From Isochrysis galbana (lineage: Eukaryota; Haptophyta; Isochrysidales; Isochrysidaceae): a stretch of 64,000 nucleotides of DNA. The stretch is taken from the NCBI GenBank assembly GCA_018136815.1, contig CM030933.1, forward strand, positions 3,087,144 to 3,151,143, written 5' to 3'. The notes beneath the pieces are model-generated. The model saw only the letters and a program-made list of their open reading frames with translations, searched no databases and was not told where the DNA came from. Made by a program: the position numbers and the translations under genes. Positions 1-11,046 of the stretch are shown piece by piece. Position 1 is the first letter of the stretch; each line of letters opens with the position of its first letter.

Positions 1-207
1 GGGGGGGCAGCATTTCGTTTTGAGGCCGCTTTTTGGCGCCAGTCTTCGTGTGTTGATCTGAGGTGGCCACATGCACTTCGGAAGCACGCGCGCGCAGGCG
101 CCATGTCCCCCCACTGCCCACTGAGAAGGTGCAACACGAGTTCCGGTTTTTTCACCCCCGACCCTCCCCCATTTTGGTATAAAACTGTAGAAGCACCACG
201 TTGGAAG

Positions 208-383
208 GTAGAAAAAAAATCTTCTTAAAAAATCCCCGCTACGCGTGCGGTATGAGGCAGTGTGCTCGTGAACCTCCCTATTACCCAACCTTAACCCCTA
301 GCAACCGCCCCTGCTCCCCTTCCCCAGTTCCCTCTTTAGCGGAGAAGCTGGTTCCGGGGAGACCGCGCGCACTGCTTCGGCCA
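208..383 (-). repeat. Short dispersed repeat, T-tailed (copy A)
   Basis: About 170 bases here are nearly the same as the segment at 21362-21530 that interrupts the hAT transposase. Both run from an A-rich start on the plus strand (T-rich 3' tail if read on minus) through CCCAACCTTAACCCCTA to GCTTCGG. Read on minus, the segment ends in TTAAGAAG followed by a T run, the same kind of end as the LINE copy at 562-2168. It is probably a short or 5'-truncated retroelement lying in the 3' flank of the minus-strand LINE relic that ends at 518. Nothing else is recognised in bases 1-200. Confidence 0.6.
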
Positions 384-544
384 GGAGTTGGAGAGAGGGG
401 GGCGGGAGACTGTGGCTTCGCTTCCGCTCTTGCTCGGTTTGTATCACTTTTCTTATACCTCATGGAATCTCTCATGCTGTCGCCGACAGGGTCTCTACTA
501 ACTAAGGTCTAGCTACCTTAGGTGATGTTACGTATATCCAATCC

Positions 545-2185
545 TCTTGCCGCCTGCAGGATCCCTCCACACACACGTCGTGCATAACGTGTTCAAGGAT
601 AACAACCTAGACACACCCTACACGAAAGAGAAATGCGCCCAATATCTAGAACACCTCCCGGAGATATTCGAACACGCGGGTAGCAAAATAACCAAGGAAA
701 GCTTCTTAGACTCGTGGGCGTCGATAGTACAACAAGCCTCGAGTCTCCTTGGAAAAGCGCAACTAGACCCGGCGCCCGGGTCTGACCCGGAGGGGACCAG
801 CGAAAACGGAACACGCGACAATAAGGCGGGCATTGAGGCCCCGCCGGAAATCAGAGTATCCGACAACGAAACATACATAACTAAGATGAACAACATATGG
901 ATTCACACCAACACGAATTACCTCGGAGAGCCGGCCGACCGGACGGGGGTCGCGACCCCAGAAGAAGCCCGACTATACCACCCCCCCGCTAGATGGGAGG
1001 GAGGGTTGAAAGGCCCCAAATACGCGGAATACCCGCTAGCGGACGAGTATACAATGGACGGTAAAAAACACCTGGACCTCACCACGGTCTCGGACATAAC
1101 ACAGGTGCTAGAGAAAAACATACCAAATAACAAGCCCCAGCCGGCAAGCGAGGCATGGGCCCGTAGAATCAACCTAACCCACGAGGAGTGGAAGCACGTG
1201 GCCAGCTTATACACCCTACCCCTACTAAAACACACGGACAAACACCCACACTTCAAACACATCACCCACAGGAGGATTGGTACGCGGAATCGCTTCGCCA
1301 CGGCGACCACGAATACCTGCAGACTATGCGGAAAATACCACGAGAGCTCGACCCACTTAGCCAGGTGCTCAGCCACGAAGCCAATCTTCGAGACCATAGA
1401 AGCGATAGCGGGTTTCACGCCGGAACGCAAAAGGACAGCGACACAGAAAATAAAGGACAGACTCTTCGCATACCCGAGTACACCGACGCCCGATAGCCTC
1501 AAAACCCTATACATAGTAGCATGGAGATACATAATAGGCGACTTCTACAAAGTCGAATACGACAATCACCCCTTCCATTATATACCCGTCATCGAACGTA
1601 CCTTGACCAGATTCACGATCCTCGTACGGGGCCTCGAAGCCTCTAACAAAACCTCGCCGGCACGTACGCACCAAGCCTCCAGAGGCAGAAAACCAAAGAT
1701 TAAAGACGCAAGAGATCTTAGCGCCCCAATATTTAAGATGAATGACAAAGGTGTCCTCGCGATGAGCGTGAATCTGTCCCTGGTGGCACACGCACTCGAC
1801 ATAGCGGGAAAGGTAGCCTGAAAACCTGACGAACACCACACCTCACACCCCCCCCCCCCAAAAAAAACCCAACAGCGCCGACCCGGTACATACATAACCC
1901 CGAGTCCGACTCTTAAGGTAGCCCCAACCTTAAATACCCCAATAGAAGCCGATCGCTCGATGGCGCGAGGGAAGGCCGAAGAGCCGTCCGTCGGGGATCG
2001 GTGCACGCCGCCTGCCACTGGAAACCCCAAGTACTGGGCCCCTAAGTAGAGCACAAGGGGACGAGCCGCAAGGCGAGTGCGAGGGAGTGATAAGGGATGC
2101 GGGCGCGGCTGTCAGATGGAGGATGTCAGTGTCGCGCGCGCGGTGAGATCATTAAGAAGTTTTTTTTTTCTTGCCGCCTGCAGGA
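545..2185 (+). mobile_element. 5'-truncated LINE insertion (copy 1) with 17-bp TSD
   Basis: The 17-mer TCTTGCCGCCTGCAGGA occurs at 545-561 and again at 2169-2185, flanking the whole retroelement fragment. The body (562-2168) holds one long ORF, then a GC-rich 3' region with CCCTAAGTAGAGCAC (shared with copy 2 near 3600-3625 on the other strand), and ends in GGTGAGATCATTAAGAAG plus a T run. Long TSDs and 5' truncation are typical of target-primed reverse transcription. The 3' tail is oligo-T rather than oligo-A on the coding strand. The host site is the C-terminal codons of LINE copy 3. Confidence 0.8.
562..1821 (+). pseudogene. LINE-like ORF2 C-terminal region with zf-RVT-type zinc knuckle
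   Basis: An open frame of about 420 codons with no ATG of its own: the first codons come from the target duplication. The centre has THRRIGTRNRF followed by CRLCGKYHESSTHLARC, a C-x2-C-x8-H-x4-C knuckle like the zf-RVT region found after reverse transcriptase in many non-LTR elements. Downstream lie AWRYIIGDFYK and a SAPIF...MSVNLSLVAHAL tail. It is roughly half identical to the minus-strand copy at 4740-3837. No reverse transcriptase or endonuclease motifs are present, so this is a 5'-truncated fragment. The frame is intact, which suggests a fairly recent insertion. The family name is inferred; the homology between the copies is visible. Confidence 0.65.
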
Positions 2186-2514
2186 GGTCTTCCGATGTTC
2201 CTAGGTTGAAGTCTTTGTCTTTGTCCACCGTGTAGAGAGGGCTTATCATTTTCCGGATATGTTTGTTACTCAGGGCGTGTAGCCCCATATTCTCTCGTTG
2301 CTTTTTCAGCCTCTGAGAGAAACCGACTTTCGCTGTTACTTATAGGTGGTATCTCGCAAGAATAGCTCTTAAGATCGACCTGACGGACCTACCGTCCGCG
2401 TTGCCATATTGGATGTTGTAAAAATCCGTCAGGATATACCTCCACGCCAGGATACCTAAGCCTAAGTATCCCGAGGAGGGATGCGGCCTGTCCACCTGAT
2501 CCTGATAGCAAAAA

Positions 2515-2632
2515 AGCCGTTGGGCTGTGTCGCATCCGCGATCTCGACTTTAGACCGTCTGCCAATTCGTGCGTCTTCGTGCTCAATCGTTCTTGTTTGC
2601 CACGGAGTTTTACTCGTAACTTGTATATTTTA
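2515..2632 (+). repeat. Dispersed repeat shared with 30484-30592
   Basis: The stretch around GTGTCGCATCCGCGATC, GTGCGTCTTCGTGCTCAAT and TTCTTGTTTGCC, ending in GGAGTTTTACTCGTAA, recurs with a few changes at 30484-30592 in the same orientation. No coding potential is seen. From 2632 to 2970 there is only low-complexity, G-rich DNA. Confidence 0.7.
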
Positions 2633-2970
2633 ACAAATTTTTATGGGTCGCGGCGCGGCAAAGGAACGGGACTAGCGCGCACACAAGACAGGACTCCCTG
2701 CCGCGGCGAGCGCAAGCACCCTTCCCCCTTATGCCACCCAGCTCTTCACTAGCTTACTACCTGCGCTAGCCGGAGCACCCCTCCCTCCACACTCAAACAG
2801 CCCCCCACGCCAGGATCCTGTTCTGGTCTCGCAGGCAAGGGGGCCTAATGGGAGGGAGAGGAGCAACTCCTCAAAGAGGAGCTTTGGGGAAGGAGATGTT
2901 TGAGTGGGGGCGCTATACCCTTGCGCTAGGCATGGGCAGCGACACCGCCTCAACACATGTCCTCCCTTTG

Positions 2971-3350
2971 GTCTTGAGTCGAAATTTTTGGTGTTTGAAA
3001 CCGAGGGCGAGGGGATTTGTGCTTCTTGGGTTGGTTGTAGTGGGATGAGGGAGTGGGAGATGGAGTGAAGTGTTGAAAGAGGGCCCAAGGCATGGCACTG
3101 AGTTGTAGGTACTTGTGGCCCACAAGCGTGGGGTGAAAACGGGAAGTGTATCAACATGTGTCTTGAATTGAAAGTTTTGGTGCTTTGAACAGAGGGCGGG
3201 GGGGTTCGTGCTGTTTGGCTTGGTTGAAGTGTGAAGGGGGAGTGAGAGAGGGAGTCTAGTGTTGAAAGAGGGCCCAAGGTAGGGCACTGAGTGATTGGTA
3301 CTAGTGGCCCACAAGAGTGGGGTGAAGACGAGAATTGTGTCAACAAGTTG
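2971..3350. repeat. Two tandem 189-bp units
   Basis: Two adjacent units share landmarks 189 bases apart, for example GTTGAAAGAGGGCCCAAGG at 3072 and 3261, and GTGGCCCACAAG in each. 189 is a multiple of three, and on the minus strand both units sit in one open frame (3490-2729) with a repeated motif CGP(L/Q)VP(I/T)TQC...LGPLSTL. I do not recognise the translation and it is Pro/Ser/Thr-rich, so coding is unproven. The array lies between the tails of LINE copies 1 and 2. Confidence 0.65.
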
Positions 3351-3494
3351 GAAAACAGAGGCATGGGGTGCTCTCCGTATGGGGTTGATGGTTGTGAAGT
3401 GCCCTCCCATGTTGGGTGCACTGATGGTAGAGGAAGTCGCGTTCCGTCAAAAGAGGGCCAGGTTATTTGTCTTCTTTTCAGTCTGTACAATTAC

Positions 3495-4740
3495 AAAAAA
3501 AACCTTTTAAAATTCTCGCCTCACACGTGGCCCTGAACTATTCCTTTGTAGCCACGCCCCTTTCCCTTCCTCACCCTCATTCCCCGCCTTGCGGCAACTC
3601 CCCTCGTGCTCTACTTAGGGGCTCGGGTCATGTGGGGGTCCGAGCGGAGCGGGGTGTACCTGTCCCCAGCTGCGCATTCTCAACTTCCTCCTGTGCTGCT
3701 GGGTGACCTGTTTCTTGTGGTGCTATCGTCGGTTCCCTTGTGTCTGCGTGTGTCCATGTCTGCCGTGGGTGAGCTGTGCTGATCGATCACACCTTTGGTT
3801 GGTTCATCAATGCCGGTCGTCTTTTCCTGCTTCTCGCTACGCGAGCCTTTCAGCGAGACCAAGCGCTGCCGCTACAAGGCTAGTGTTTTCGCTCATTTGT
3901 AGCCTACCCTTTTCGTTTTCAATGAATATCGGGGCACTAAGTGTCAGCGTTCTCTTAAGTTTGGGCTTCCTCCCCTGGGCGGCTTTACATGTGCGCATCA
4001 AACAATGCTGCCGTGGCGGGGTGAGGCCCCTAACCAATGTGGCAAACCTCACTAGTGTAGACTCCAGGACTGGGATATAGTGGTATTCATATGACTCAAA
4101 CGCGACTCTATAGAAGTCTCTTAGTATGTATTTCCATGCTATCACGTATAACGCTTTTAGACTTTCGGGTGTGTTCGCACCGGGGTATGCGAATAGTCTG
4201 TCTTTCGTTTTTTGTGTGCGTGATCTCCCGGGAGAGGGGGTGTAGTTGTTGAGGGCGTCTATGGTTTCGAATACTCTCTTCGTCGCGGGACACCACGCTA
4301 GGTGGCACGAGTTCTCCCGGTGTCGGCGACACAGTCTACAGACGTCTGTCTGTCCGTCTGCGAATCTGTTCCTGGTACCGATTCGCCTATGTGTGATATG
4401 TTTGAAGTGGAGGTGTTTATCCGTGTGTTTTAGCAGTGGCATTGTATATAGCCTTGCTATATGTTTCCATTCTTCCTTGGTGACATTCAGTCGCTTTTCC
4501 CATGCTGTTCTCGCCGCTTGCGGGGCGTTGCTTCGTGTCGCTTTAAGCTCGGCCTTGGTGAGATCTGCGACTGATATTGCGTCTAGCGCGACTTTTCCTT
4601 TTAGTATGGCGTATTCGTCCGCCAAGGGGTACTCCATATATCTTGGGCCTTTGAATCCGCCTTCCCATCTGGCTGGCGGGTGGTAGTATTGGATCTCTCC
4701 CGCATTCGCTACTTTTCCGGTGCCGGCTATCTCTGAGGTT
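3495..4740 (-). pseudogene. LINE-like ORF2 C-terminus (copy 2) and its 3' tail
   Basis: The minus-strand frame (stop at 3837-3839) matches copy 1 from YYHPPARWEGG onward: the same THRRIGTRNRF block, a CRLCRRHRENSCHLAWC knuckle, AWKYILRDFYR and SAPIF...MSENTSLVAAAL. Its 3' region holds CCCTAAGTAGAGCAC as in copy 1 and ends near 3495 with TTTTAAAAGG and a T run. Homology to copy 1 stops at about 4740, exactly where a long palindrome (4742-4785) begins. The first 30 or so residues of the open frame are therefore foreign sequence. Copies 1 and 2 lie tail to tail. Confidence 0.65.
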
Positions 4741-4741
4741 T

Positions 4742-4785
4742 GAGGTTTCACTCCGCGTTTGAAGTCAAACGCGGAGTGAAACCTC
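4742..4785. repeat. Near-perfect 44-bp palindrome with GTGAAACC motifs
   Basis: Arms 4742-4762 and 4765-4785 are exact reverse complements of 21 bases around a 2-base centre. The arms contain GGTTTCACTCCGCG. Further GAGTGAAACC copies follow at 4795-4808. The same GTGAAACCC words cluster at 13005-13125 beside the broken hAT transposase, so these may be transposon termini joined head to head. This is inference from the shared motif. Confidence 0.7.
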
Positions 4786-4809
4786 GGTGAAATCGGAGTG
4801 AAACCCCTG

Positions 4810-5595
4810 CAAAAACCCCCGAATGACAATGTAGCTGTTTATGGTCGCCGGCTGGGGTTTGTGATCACGGGCTGAGGCTCGTATGTCGAGGCAGAGGAAT
4901 CCGCGAAGGCGGCTTGGACATTGGACATTGGCGCTCACCAGCTCGCTAGCCACGCGTCGACGCGTCGACGGCCCCAACGTTGAGGAGGTAGAGGTCGTTG
5001 TCGAGTACGAACGCGGGCGATTCCTGCGAGGGGTGGGTCGGGGTGGTCAGGGTGGACTCTATGTCTATGTGGCCAAAGCAGCCGTGTGCACGCGCTGTGG
5101 GGAGCCCGGGGTGCTTCGCGGGTGACGTCCCCCCTGCCCCTGCTCCACTGCTCCAGGCACCAGATGAAGGTCGCGCGCCTGATAGCGCGGACGGATCTCG
5201 GGGGAATCGCGGGTCATGAAACAACCGCCCCGAAATAACCTCATCGGCCCCTCGGCGCGACCGCCAGTTCTTTACTGTTAGAGCCCCAGAGGCGGGGGGG
5301 CGGGGGGCGAGGGGAGCGGGGGCGGTAAAACCCACCGTTTTCCTCGGGAATGTTTCGTGGCGGCAGGTGAGCCCCCTTGGATTATATTTGGGCGTGGGAG
5401 GACGGTCAAAAATGCAGCCCCTCCCCCACATGTTAGTAGTTATAAATCACTGTTTGAGTTTGACCGCCCTACTAAATGGAGGTAGTACTAGATGCTAGCT
5501 TGTGTTTAATGTTGTCAAAGCTTTGGTGATTATCAGCGGTCGCAACGCTATGCGGAGACCGTTGCTGTGCACAGAAGACAGTTGTGAGCGTGAGC
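4810..5595. other. Intergenic, no gene recognised
   Basis: Two overlapping open frames exist here (minus 5431-4946 and plus 4883-5125), but neither shows a recognisable domain or splice continuity. The segment 5295-5330 is G-rich low complexity. Part of it may be 3' flank of the gene ending at 5596. Confidence 0.4.
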
Positions 5596-6237
5596 TCAGT
5601 TGCCAGCACTAATGGCATCGGCAACGGCCCGCAGTGTGTCCGCATCGATTAGATCTGCAGTTGTCATCACAGTGGGCGCAGCGTCGAGTGAGCCAGTCGG
5701 GTTACCGAGATTCCGAATGAGGGCGCCCACAATATCGCCCTCTCGCACACCGTCGGAGATCCCGCGAACAATTGGCTGCAAGTGGACGAGGGAAAATTGT
5801 GAGAAACGCTTCAGGCCGACATTGCGAGCAAAGAGGGGCAAGTTGAAGGGGCTACAGAAGAGGTGCGTACGCTCCGCTAACTACACCTCGCTCGCTTGGG
5901 TAGTGCATGCTCGTCTCACAATGGTATAGAATCCGGCTGTGAGGATGGCGACGGAAGTGAGTGGACCCTTGAGCGTCTCGACTGGATCGACCGGGTTGGC
6001 CTTCTTCCACTCCTCGAGCTCCTTCTCCGACTGGACCCATGCGAGGAAGCGGCCCTTGGGCACGCGAGCAGGTGCTGCGCCGGCCTCATCGACGGCGGTC
6101 TGGACGGGAGGATCTTCAGTGGCCTGTGCGCGAGGCGCAGCGCACCGCCCGCCGCCCGCCGCCGCCGTGCCCAAGCGCAGCGCCGAGGCGGAGGCGAGGA
6201 GCGCGAGCAGCAGCGCCAATGAGAGAGATCTCCTCAT
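5596..6237 (-). CDS. Small putative plastid-targeted protein (2 exons, 165 aa)
   Basis: Exon 1 is 6237-5920 (106 codons) and exon 2 is 5775-5596. The intron 5919-5776 starts GTGAGA and ends in a pyrimidine-rich TTGCAG, and the join is in phase 0. The leader MRRSLSLALLLALLASASA is a clear signal peptide, followed by an Arg/Ala/Gly stretch (LRLGTAAAGGGR) that looks like the transit part of a bipartite plastid leader. The mature part has a charged helix (FLAWVQSEKELEEWKKANP) and a hydrophobic segment running across the splice site (LTSVAILTAGFYTI then PIVRGI), so one membrane span is possible. I do not recognise the family. A purine run at 6262-6306 gives a pyrimidine tract upstream of the ATG on the coding strand. 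Confidence 0.6.
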
Positions 6238-6477
6238 CACCGCCGCTCGCCGCGAGCTCGCCGCGCGGGGGAAGAGGGGCGGGGGGGGGGGGGGGAGGCA
6301 AGGAGAAGAGATACCGGTGGGGGGGTACACAGGCTCACAGGCTCACGGGCCCACCCCCACACCCCCAGCACCACTCAACCACTCAATCCCTCAATCCCTC
6401 TAGAGTACCCCTCACTCTCACTCAACCCCTCACGGCCAAACAAAGGCTAAACACACACACGGACGGAGAGACGGAGA

Positions 6478-6605
6478 GAGAGGTCAAGATTACCCGAAAG
6501 CCGAAAGGAGGAAACCTGGAATTTAGACTCTAGACCTGACCAACAGGCTAGAAGGAACGAAACGAGAACCTGAATTCTGGGTCGCTAGGGACGAACCCTA
6601 CCAAC
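6478..6605 (-). repeat. Dispersed repeat, inverted relative to 15855-15975
   Basis: The sequence GTCAAGATTACCCGAAAG...GGAGGAAACCTGGAATT...ACGAACCCTACC is the reverse complement, with scattered changes, of 15855-15975. Neither copy is coding. The surrounding 6240-6980 stretch holds no recognisable gene; 6770-6840 resembles the CAGAATCTTCAGATGTTTT ends seen at 26640-26695. Confidence 0.65.
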
Positions 6606-6982
6606 CTAGAAATACTGGTGAGCTTCACCTTGTGGCCGCAGGGCGAATGGCCCAGAGATAGTAAGAGCTAAGAGCCTGGAAATCGCATCATCTAGCATGT
6701 ATGCGACACTCCACGAGCCCATAACCGAGGAGGTGGGGGGAGGGGAGTTAAAGGGCATTGGCAGCGGAGCGGTATTAGGCGTACCAGAAGTCTGCAGTAG
6801 GTGTGTAGGCCAGAACCTTCAGATATTTTAAAGTTTAAAATCGAATTCAAAGCGATCCCCACAACGCGCAACACAGCCCACAACGGGGAAACGCATTAAC
6901 GACAGACACTTCTCAAGGCGGCAAGTTTACCATGGCCTCGCCGCGTGCAGGGCGACGGCATGCCCAGGTTAAAGAAATTGCA

Positions 6983-9690
6983 TTAGCCACTCCCGCCAGG
7001 TAGTCCTGCCAACAAACACCGTCCGAGCAATGACATGGTGCGTCGTGTGCGCATCTTGAGCCACTCAGCAAGCGCGCAGTCATCAACACAACGCCAGTGC
7101 GCGGCCGCGCCGCCAGCAGGTCCATCAACCTGTAGATAGGCGCGCGTAGGCCCCGCGTCCGAACGTAGTCTCGCGCAGCGCGTGAGCAAGCCCGGCTTAG
7201 ACAACCTAGGCCCAACCGTTGTTTCTCGATCGCTCAGTAGATTGCCCTCGGAGCTCACGATCATACCGTCCGCCCACTGACGGTGAGGGCCGTCCCCATA
7301 AGTTGTCGGCTCCCATGGCGAGGAGCCGAGGTCGACAAACGGCTCTGGCTTCGTGCGCACGCTCTGGTCTGTGCTCGCATTCGCGCCTGCTCGATCGCCT
7401 TTCTCTTGCCGTTTGTCGGGCAGTTGGCTGTCCTCCACCGACCGGTGGATGCTCCTCCATGCGCCACTTGCTCGCCAGCTCATGCGCACCATGTCGCCTG
7501 CCCTCTGCCACAAGCTTTGCATGACTGGCGGCGGTGGGGGCGACTGATGCGGCTGCCTAACGACCATGAGTTCTGCCGCCACCTTGCGCACCGATCTACG
7601 AAACTCATACACAGCTAGGTCTTTCCTTTCATCGGGAGCGTTGCGCGCGCGTCGTGCTTCGGCGATGGGCATGTGTCCGTCCGCGGTAACAAACGCATGA
7701 TGACGGATGGCGGAAGGAGTGAGCCTGCATGCTGGATGCGGGTCTAGAAGGCCCTTGACTAGGTCGAGCGCGGAGGCGGAGACGCCAGGGCAGCCTTGCG
7801 ACTCTGTAGACAAGATGGTGGGACACAGGTTGGCGACCGGAGGGGGCAAGTAGAGAAGGCTGCCGCTTTCTTGCTCGCTGCGTGGGCGGTCCTCACCTGT
7901 GGGAAACTGTGAAATGCCCGCACGTATGCGCTCCATACACAGCACGGGTGTGGGTGCCTCGAACGGGCACACATGATGCAGCCACATGTAGAGGCAAACG
8001 CCAAAAGCCCACCAGTCGGCCGCGTGCGCCGAGAAGCCACCCGATCTGCGTGGAGGCCACAGGGTAGCGCGACGATGAGGCAGTCACCAAGTCGTGAAGC
8101 GCTCGCGACAGCCCGCGACGCTGTAGCGCGATCTTGACGTATGCATGGCGGGTTGCCCATCGTTCCGAGCGCACCTGTGGTTTGCGTCTGTAATGCACAT
8201 CTCTGGCGCGTAGAAGGCTAGTGTGCCGCCGCGTGGCCGTACGAAGTCGGCGCCTAAGCGCCCGTGGTCCTCGCGGAGAAGGAGCGCCGTGCCAAAGTCG
8301 GTCAGCTTGGCGTGCCGACTGACTGGGTCCCAAAGAACGTTATCAGGCTTCACGTCGCGGTGCGCCACCTAGTGTTGTTTGGCGAAAATGGTGTGCGTTG
8401 GCGTCCACGCCCCGAATGCAAGCGCCATTCGGCTGCCCTCGCTGAGGTGGGCCTTATGGCATCGCAGCCAAAGTGCAAGCCCCTGTGACGCAATTGCCCC
8501 TGTGCTCACCTCGTGCAGATGCATGTGCTCGAGGCCGAGGATGATTTCACGTAGCCAGTGGCGCAAATCCTCCTCGGGCACCTGCCGTTTCTTGTAGATG
8601 GGCTCAGCCAGATTGGTCCCGTCGACAAGTTCCATAACAAAGAAGACCTTGGTCAAGACGGTGCATCCATGAGCTTTGCGAGAGATGTCGCCACAATGAC
8701 TGGGGATACTGATCGGCTGTTGTGTTGAGTGGATGCGTCGGGCACAGCTGCCATCGCACAGCGCACCTGGTTCGCCATCTGGTCGTCAATCACCTCGAAG
8801 AGCCTCGTGATGTTGGGATGGTAAAGCCGCTGCATCACTGCAATCTCGCGCTCGAGTTCTGACACCTGTGTTGACCTCCCGCCGTCAAGCCCACGTGGGA
8901 GGGGCTCGGGCCCGCCAGCGGCGGGCGGCCGGAGCTGTGGCCGCTGCAGCATGCTCCCGGTGTTGCCGGGAGGCCCACCGATGGCAGTTGGCGTGAGCGG
9001 CCCCCTCTTGCGCTGCAGCACCTTGACCGCATAGACCTCCCCACCCTTGCTCGCGCGGTACACCTGTGGGGCACACCCGAAAATGACACACTCGGACTCG
9101 GGCGGCCGAACGTGAGACGTGCGACGTTTGGGACACCTCGAAAATGCGTCACACCCAACTGTCCTCCTCATCATGGGCGTCAGCACCCGGCGGACTAGGC
9201 CTCAACAACACAACTTGCATTCACAGCCGCCGTGTGTGCACAGCTCTTTCACTCCCAATGCTTGCCTCCTTCACCCCGCGTGGCGGCGTTGCACCTGACC
9301 AAACGAGCCGGAGCCAATATGCTCCTCGATTCTGTATGAGTTGACGCGTTTGAGCCTATCGTTCCGCTTGCTCTCCACGAGTACTGCCTGTGTGGTCCGC
9401 TTGACCTCCTCCGGCTTGTAGCTGAGCGGCTGCTCGTCGGAGGGCCGCGTAGGCGATTCAGGGCGGGAGGGTTGGCGCGTGCGAGAGCGCGAGGCGGCGG
9501 GCGAGGATTGCTGCTTGCGTGAACGAGCGATGGCATGGGAGAGGGAGGGAGAGGAAGAGCGGGAGCGGGAGAGAGAGGGAGAGAGAGCGCGCCCGGGCGA
9601 GAGAGAAGAGGCGGCGGGGCGCAGCGTCTTTGGCGAGGGGTGTAAGAGGAGGGGTGCCGAACGGGAGAAGAACTCTCGACGGGACGGCAT
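6983..9690 (-). CDS. CaMKK-like serine/threonine protein kinase (5 exons, 695 aa)
   Basis: Exons 9690-9295, 9063-8767, 8647-8510, 8368-8175 and 8045-6983 join in phase, all with GT-AG introns of 119-231 bases. Kinase motifs in order: glycine loop IGSGSFGQ (to residue 132), Lys146 in YAVKVL, alpha-C Glu205 in EREIAVMQRLYHPNI, HRDVKPDN (280-287), LTDFG (299-303), APE (330-332), then FSAHAADWWAFGVCLY. A Pro/Arg/Gly-rich insert of about 50 residues between the VAVK lysine and helix C is the hallmark RP insert of Ca/calmodulin-dependent kinase kinases, and the flanking RLFEVIDD and MELV blocks fit that family. These enzymes activate CaMK/AMPK-type kinases by phosphorylating their activation loop. 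The N-terminus (1-110) is Ser/Arg-rich. The C-terminal 250 residues are unrecognised, without an obvious calmodulin site. The ATG at 9690 is the likely start; the frame stays open upstream. Confidence 0.8.
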
Positions 9691-10301
9691 ACAAAAGCCC
9701 GGAAGAAGGGGGGTAGGGGAAGGGGACGGGAGAGAGGGGCGTGCGCCCCCGCCCCCCCAACTCTCTCCTCGCTTCTCTCTCCCACTCTCTTCTCCTCGCT
9801 TCCCCCTCCCACTCTCTCGTAGGAGAGGAAAAACTCGAGAAGAAAGAAGAGACCACGCTATGAGATCCGTCCCCCTCCTCTCCTCTCGCGGCGCTCTCGC
9901 GCTCGTCACATCCTCCACACACATCACAGAGATCAGAAAGAAATGTCTCGTAGGGGCACTCCCTACTTACTTTATCTGCAGGAAAGCACTCTCTTCATCA
10001 CTCTCTCTCCCTATCCTCTCCTCCATCGTTCGTGTTGGTGCCGGATTCCTGTCAAACAACCCTCTCTTCTCCCGCGGCTGGCTGGAGAGAGGAGGAGATG
10101 AGAGAGAGAGGGAGGAGAGGCTAAGCAGAGAGGTGAGAGAAAAGATTGCAATCAGGAGAAGAGCGGCGCGGGGGCGCGCGAGCGGCCAAAACGAGCGGGC
10201 ACGCGGCCACAGAGTCGGCGAGAAAAAGAGAGAAGAGAAGCAAGTCAAGGACAGTGGTGTGTGAAGAAGCGGGAGAGATTGATTTCGTGGCCAGGTCGCA
10301 C

Positions 10302-10606
<305 letters not shown>

Positions 10607-11046
10607 TGATATGTGCAGCCATTATTATTATGGTCATCATCCAAAGGAGAAAAAGAGTCACGTATGAGATCTCGGGACAAGAGGGCGGGCTTCCCGTGTC
10701 TAAATATAAGAGGTGCGGATCTTCCTCAGAATATCCCAAGACCCACCGCACCCAGCCTCGTGAGCCTGCCTTTGCAACCACCGGGTCCCCTCCGCTTCTA
10801 CAATAGTCCATTCCCTCAAAGGCTGTGCCTGATCTTTCAATCGCTCATTAGAATATTATAATATTAGTGGTGGACCACCTGATATCAGGTCCTGATATCA
10901 CCTGATATCAGGTATCAGGTCGCCAAGACTTGATGACCTGAGACCTGACGGGGCATCCGGGGAAGGGGCGGGTCGGCATCGTCGCTGCTGCTCTCCCCCC
11001 CAACGAGGGAAGTAGAGAAGTAGACGACGAGAAGAAGATTAATTAA

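Larger units (their letters stand above)
518..2460 (-). pseudogene. LINE-like ORF C-terminus (copy 3), interrupted by copy 1
   Basis: On the minus strand, 2460-2186 translates to LGILAWRYILTDFYNIQYGN, which aligns with YIVAWRYIIGDFYKVEY of copy 1 and YVIAWKYILRDFYRVAF of copy 2. After one in-frame TAA (2340-2342) the same frame goes on to a tail with ISPLYTVDKDKDFNL, matching SAPIF...NEKGRLQM in the other copies. The frame then jumps the inserted copy 1 exactly at its target-site duplication and finishes in 561-518 with GLDIRNIT and a stop, matching the GLAERLA ending of copy 2. This is a relic non-LTR retrotransposon C-terminus. The N-terminal part is lost or too diverged, and the 2460-2600 end is a different repeat. 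Confidence 0.7.

Noticed and set aside
918-1532. Antisense ORF of 204 codons in LINE copy 1
   Set aside because: The plus frame has the conserved zinc knuckle shared with copy 2.
5852-5919. 68-base intron (acceptor at 5852) for the small plastid protein
   Set aside because: It breaks the phase; the acceptor at 5776 gives phase 0 and a continuous hydrophobic segment.
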